Source: UBA4421 sp002704225 (GTDB lineage Bacteria > Pseudomonadota > Gammaproteobacteria > Pseudomonadales > Azotimanducaceae). From it: a stretch of DNA of 64,000 bases. Below, in pieces: positions 60,574 through 64,000 of the stretch. Both the position numbers and the translations under genes were made by a program. Where the stretch lies: contig CACDWG010000007.1 in assembly GCA_902556425.1 (NCBI GenBank), positions 70,315-134,314 on the forward strand. The letters are read 5' to 3'. The notes below the pieces were generated by a model that was given only the letters and a program-made list of their open reading frames with translations, ran no database searches and was not told where the DNA came from. Numbering within the stretch: the stretch's first letter is position 1; each line of letters opens with the position of its first letter.

Positions 60574-61500
60574 CTAACCCTTATGGTAAAACGAGTCCTC
60601 ACCCTCGGGTCGAGTTTTGAAGCGCCGGTGTACCCACAGATACTGATCAGGCACCTGACGCAGTGAATCCTCAAGCATTTGATTGAGCCGAGTTGCGTCT
60701 GCGACCTCATCCCCTTGGGCGAATCCCTCCAGTACTGGGCTGAAGCGCAGGGTCCAGGTGCGGCGTTCTATGTCACGTATTTGGTGCAGCATGAGGACCG
60801 GAGACTGATTGCGCTGGGCCAGCCGAGAACTTGCGGCAATGGTTGCCGTCGATATGCCGAAAAATGGGGCGAATACCGAGTGCTTGCGGCCATAGTCCTG
60901 ATCTGCCGCGTACCATATCGCGCGACCTGCTTTCAGCCGTTTGATGGTCTGGCGCATGTCGCTGCGCTCGACGACCCCGTCAAAATGGTGGCGTCTCCCC
61001 TGAGTTTGCAGCCACTCCCACACCGGGTTTTTGTTGCGTCGATACATCACGTCAACAAAGCCCAGCTTGCTCAAGAACTGGCTGGTCACATCAATCGTTG
61101 TGTAGTGGGCGCCGACCAATACGATGCCTCGGTCTTGGTCGTGGGCTTGATGCAGGTACTCCAATCCTTCCACTCGGTAGTGGGCGGACAAATCTCGTCG
61201 CGGGTTTAGCCAAGGCAGCGCCATTTCAACGACTCCCATCCCAGTATGGCGGAAGTTTGCTCGAACGAGTTGCTGCCGTTGCTCGGCATCAAGTGTGGGA
61301 AAGCACTTAGCGATGTTGACTTCGGCAATGCGTCGGCGGGACCGAGCGAGGTGATAGCCGAACACACCAATGGTCTTGCCTAGCGCGAAAATCCAGCGCA
61401 TGGGCAGGCGGGCCAACAGCCACATCAGCGCGGCGGTGAACCAGACGAGCCAGAGCCTTGGCGCGAGTAAGGAGGGGCGAGGTGGTGACGAGTCGTGCAT
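60574..61500 (-). CDS. lpxL: Lipid A biosynthesis lauroyl-type acyltransferase
   Basis: An inner-membrane acyltransferase (308 residues) adding a secondary acyl chain to Kdo2-lipid A. The N-terminus has a membrane segment (LWLVWFTAALMWLLARLP). The family's H-x4-D/E motif is GAHYTTIDVTSQ, followed by YRRNKNPVWEW and a later YAADQDYGRKHSVFAPFFG. LpxL and LpxM are hard to separate by eye. It is divergent from the HldE-like/waaA pair, giving a lipid A-core cluster. Confidence 0.92.
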   Translation of the reverse strand: MHDSSPPRPSLLAPRLWLVWFTAALMWLLARLPMRWIFALGKTIGVFGYHLARSRRRIAEVNIAKCFPTLDAEQRQQLVRANFRHTGMGVVEMALPWLNPRRDLSAHYRVEGLEYLHQAHDQDRGIVLVGAHYTTIDVTSQFLSKLGFVDVMYRRNKNPVWEWLQTQGRRHHFDGVVERSDMRQTIKRLKAGRAIWYAADQDYGRKHSVFAPFFGISTATIAASSRLAQRNQSPVLMLHQIRDIERRTWTLRFSPVLEGFAQGDEVADATRLNQMLEDSLRQVPDQYLWVHRRFKTRPEGEDSFYHKG

Positions 61501-61595
61501 TGGCAGATGTTATCTGTTTTGGGGAGGAACCTCTAAGACCTTCCTGAGTAACGCCTAGCCTGTAGTACCATATAGAATTGCTCAGCGAGGTGTGC

Positions 61596-62285
61596 GTGCT
61601 TCAATCCTTACTTAACAGTGTGCAGTCTTTGTCGCCTCCGGACGGGCATGTTTTGGTGGCAGGTGATATTTGGATTAACCAATCCCAGTGCCAAGACCTT
61701 CAGGGGTCACGGCCTGAATGTGTCCGACACCCCAGTGCTGCAGGTTTGGCCTTGGGCTTGGCTGATGCGGGTCTAACGGTCACGCTGGTGGGTTTCGTCG
61801 GCGACGACGAGCTGGCTGGCGCCATTGAGCGACCCTTGCATGCCGCTGGTGTCGCATCGGATTTGCTGCACATCAAACAGTGGCAGACCTTCACCGATAC
61901 GGCTCTGGACTCGCTTGCCAGCGCCGAGGACGCACTGGATGCACAAGGCCGGCGTCGGCGGCGGCACAAGGACGAACGAACCCTTCCCATTGATGGAATG
62001 AGTGAGTACGAAGCTCATTTGCAAAATCGTGCCGAGCGTTACATGCACAACGCGAGTGCTGTCGTGCTTGTGGACTATGACCTCGGCAGCATTGCTGAAC
62101 CGCGGGCATTGGTCTTTGTCGCGAACCAGCTTGGCATTCCATGCATTGCTGCATTGGGCAGTCAGCGGCGGGTGGATCAATACACCAAGGCAGACCGACA
62201 ACTGAACGTGTCGGGTTGTAGCCTTACGCACACGGTCGATGAAATCTCGTCGAGCCTGCCACCCATGAGGGAAGGATCATCTTGA
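61596..62285 (+). pseudogene. Truncated, diverged HldE-like (PfkB-fold) protein; intact frame, key residues lost
   Basis: An intact 229-residue frame related to the kinase half of HldE (RfaE), which makes ADP-heptose for the core oligosaccharide. HVLVAGDIWINQSQ fits the HldE start, and LADAGLTVTLVGFVGDDELAG, TDTALDSLA and ASAVVLVDYDLGSIAEP align to its order. The substrate-binding GGAANVA reads HPSAAGLAL, and the C-terminal part with the GAGD catalytic aspartate is absent. An Arg run (QGRRRRRHKDE) replaces a conserved stretch. A kinase of this form is probably inactive. The GTG at 61596 has GAGG five bases upstream. Its stop overlaps the waaA start, so it may be kept for translational coupling. 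Confidence 0.6.
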
Positions 62286-63610
62286 GCGCGCATCATGCGA
62301 TATCTTATCCGGGACTGGTGATCTACCGGATTCTACTCTGGCTGGCGCTGCCCGTTGTGTTGCTGCGGTTATGGTGGCGAGGGCGGCGAGATCCGACCTA
62401 TCGACCTCGCTGGCAAGAACGGTTTGGCTTTTACTCCGGGTCTTTGGCTCAAGGCACTGTTTGGTTTCATACGGTATCAGCAGGCGAAACCATTGCGGCA
62501 GCCCCGACGATTCGTGCCATGACCGCAGAGCAAGGGCCGGTGTTGGTCACCACCATGACGCCAACGGGTAGCGAACGGGTTGCCTCGCTGCTGGGTGACA
62601 CCGTTGCTCACTGTTATGCACCTTACGACTTCACATTTGCCGTGCGCCGTTTCCTGACACAGGCAAACCCGCGGGTGCTGATTCTGATGGAAACGGAAAT
62701 CTGGCCGAATCTGATTCTGGAAGCCAAGGCGCGTGGTATTCCGGTGATGCTGGTGAATGCCCGGCTGTCGGAAAAGTCCGCGCGGGGTTATCAGCGTTTC
62801 CGCTGGCTGAGTCGCCGAGTGCTCGAATGCTTTGACTTAATTGCCTGTCAGACTTCAGAGCACGCTCAGCGATTCATCGACCTTGGGGTTGACGCTAAAC
62901 GCGTGCAGACGGTGGGCAATGTCAAATACGACTTAGACCTACCGACGGATGTTGAAGCGCGCGCGGCAGAATGGGCGCAGGCACCACGACGCTATTGGAT
63001 CGCAGCCTCCACGCATCCTGGTGAGGAAGAGCTTGTGCTTCAGGCTCACTTTGCTGCGCTGGAATCGGATCCAAGCCTGACGCTTCTGCTAGCGCCGCGG
63101 CACCCCAATCGGGCAGCAGAGTTGGCGATATTGCTCGACCGGGCAACACAGGCTATGCCGATCACATGGTGCCGTTATGGCGACTGGGTAGCGCAAGCTG
63201 GACCAGCGACGAGTCATTGCCGAATCGTACTGATCGACGAAATGGGCGTACTGATGCCATTGTTTCGGTTGTCTGAGGTGGCCTTCGTGGGTGGTTCGCT
63301 AGTGCCCCGAGGCGGTCACAATCCCATCGAGCCAGCCAGTCTTGGCACTCCGGTAATCACCGGCCCTCATGACTTTAATTTTGCTCAGGTCTATGCAGAC
63401 CTCATGGCGGCGAGGGCCTGTCAGCAAGTGAATGAAGCCTCGCTGACCTCTGTTTTGGTCGCATTGCTGAACGACGCTGAGGCGCGTAAGGCCATGGGAG
63501 CGGCGGCTAGCGAGGTTGTGGCTTCGAATAAAGGCGCGCAGCAACGCACTCAAGACGTGATAACCCAAGTGCTTTCGGGACAGTCACTCGACGGCTTAAC
63601 GAAGCGTTAG
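62282..63610 (+). CDS. waaA: 3-Deoxy-D-manno-octulosonic acid (Kdo) transferase
   Basis: It attaches Kdo to lipid A precursor, joining the core to lipid A. The 442 residues have an N-terminal membrane anchor (about 10-30), FHTVSAGETIAAAPTIRAM (with the catalytic Glu), LMETEIWPNLI, APRHPNRAAELA and GGSLVPRGGHNPIEPASLGTPVITGP. The start is a TTG inside the stop of the preceding gene, with GGAAGG seven bases upstream, so translation is likely coupled. It converges on tolC. Confidence 0.96.
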   Translation: MSAHHAISYPGLVIYRILLWLALPVVLLRLWWRGRRDPTYRPRWQERFGFYSGSLAQGTVWFHTVSAGETIAAAPTIRAMTAEQGPVLVTTMTPTGSERVASLLGDTVAHCYAPYDFTFAVRRFLTQANPRVLILMETEIWPNLILEAKARGIPVMLVNARLSEKSARGYQRFRWLSRRVLECFDLIACQTSEHAQRFIDLGVDAKRVQTVGNVKYDLDLPTDVEARAAEWAQAPRRYWIAASTHPGEEELVLQAHFAALESDPSLTLLLAPRHPNRAAELAILLDRATQAMPITWCRYGDWVAQAGPATSHCRIVLIDEMGVLMPLFRLSEVAFVGGSLVPRGGHNPIEPASLGTPVITGPHDFNFAQVYADLMAARACQQVNEASLTSVLVALLNDAEARKAMGAAASEVVASNKGAQQRTQDVITQVLSGQSLDGLTKR

Positions 63611-63629
63611 GCCTTTTTGCTAGTGCTGC

Positions 63630-64000
63630 TTAGCGCTTTGATGATCGCAGGGATACCAGCCGCTCCACGGGCGCATTGGAATCCATAAAGCTGTTGATTT
63701 CCTGCAGATCGGGTTGGGCCAACAGACCCGTTTGCTGCTTCAGTCTCAACAAGTTCAGCAGGTAGGTATAACGCGAATCCGCATAGGCAAATTGAGAATC
63801 GTACAGTCGTGTCTGGGCCTGCAGTACGTCGACAATGTTTCGCGTGCCGACCTCATAGCCCGTTTGGGTGGCTTCCAACGCGGATTGTGACGAACGAATC
63901 GCTTTCAGTCTGGCTTTCACCCGCGCCACGTCGGTAGAGACCGACTGGTACAGGTTGCGGGTGTTACGCACGACCGTGCGTCGTTGATTCAGTAGCTGCT
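63630..64000 (-). CDS. tolC: Outer-membrane efflux channel TolC, C-terminal end (partial)
   Basis: The reading frame enters from the right edge and ends in a stop at 63630, giving about 123 residues. QLLNQRRTV, then RVKARLKAIRSSQSALEATQTGYEVGTRNIVDVLQAQTRLYDSQF and YTYLLNLLRLKQQTGLL, follow the TolC coiled-coil and beta-strand pattern exactly. TolC is the trimeric exit duct for tripartite pumps and type I secretion. The start is outside the window. It lies 20 bases from the waaA stop. Confidence 0.93.
   Translation of the reverse strand, partial: QLLNQRRTVVRNTRNLYQSVSTDVARVKARLKAIRSSQSALEATQTGYEVGTRNIVDVLQAQTRLYDSQFAYADSRYTYLLNLLRLKQQTGLLAQPDLQEINSFMDSNAPVERLVSLRSSKR

Noticed and set aside
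1..64000. CRISPR arrays, insertion sequences, prophage genes, tRNA and rRNA genes
   Set aside because: No regularly spaced direct repeats, transposase-like or phage-like proteins, or cloverleaf/rRNA sequences were seen on reading both strands. Subtle or short elements could have been missed.

Overview
The window is a contiguous piece of a gammaproteobacterial chromosome, moderately GC-rich by eye and almost fully coding. Nearly every gene is a recognisable housekeeping gene. The gene order is close to that of Pseudomonas and its relatives: ftsY-ftsE-ftsX-rpoH; trmB, hemW, rdgB, DUF4426, metW, metX, yggT, proC, yggS; ruvX, yqgE, tonB-type, gshB; rsmE; metF, metK, tkt, pgk, fba; zapA, 6S RNA, fthC; rppH-ptsP, lgt, thyA, folA, ilvD. 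I infer a free-living, probably aquatic member of the Pseudomonadales/Oceanospirillales sphere; the genus cannot be named from the sequence alone.

Layout. 1-6.6 kb: the end of radC, ribosomal proteins L28 and L33, DNA repair (mutM), CoA synthesis (coaD), rsmD, the SRP receptor and divisome ABC pair (ftsY, ftsE, ftsX), and heat-shock sigma factor rpoH behind a perfect CIRCE operator. 6.6-17 kb: a non-coding gap with a possible gene remnant, then trmB and a long minus-strand run for nucleotide clean-up, methionine and proline synthesis, PLP homeostasis, a TonB protein and glutathione synthetase. 17-20.8 kb: an unrecognised protein, rsmE, metF and metK. 20.9-28.4 kb: central carbon metabolism (tkt, pgk, fba, rpiA) plus a hydrolase and an FAD dehydrogenase. 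28.4-35.9 kb: ilvA, def, fthC, 6S RNA, zapA, its coiled-coil partner, ygfB, pepP and a UbiH-type hydroxylase. 36-40.5 kb: a complete glycine-cleavage cluster with a split P-protein. 40.5-50 kb: a DUF255/YyaL protein, rppH-ptsP, then a small accessory set (SDR, GST, PPOX flavoprotein, MFS, NRDE protein). 50-58 kb: lgt, thyA, folA, an AcoX-like kinase, fabV, hemE and ilvD with a tiny CxxC protein. 58-64 kb: argA-argE and an envelope cluster (lpxL, a decayed HldE-like kinase, waaA, tolC).

How it fits together. metF, glycine cleavage, fthC, thyA and folA form a one-carbon/folate network, linked to methionine and SAM synthesis by metX, metW and metK. tkt, pgk, fba and rpiA join the pentose phosphate and glycolytic pathways. 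lpxL, waaA and tolC build the Gram-negative outer envelope. zapA, its coiled-coil neighbour and ftsEX serve cell division.

I see no mobile element, CRISPR array, tRNA or rRNA gene, and no cluster that looks like an undescribed multi-gene system. The best leads are small: the CIRCE site in front of rpoH; a palindrome that buries the ribosome binding site of metF; an unknown protein sitting where the pil-chp genes lie in pseudomonads; a truncated HldE-like pseudokinase coupled to waaA; an SDR and a DUF255 protein that have lost signature catalytic residues; and rpiA with no ATG start.
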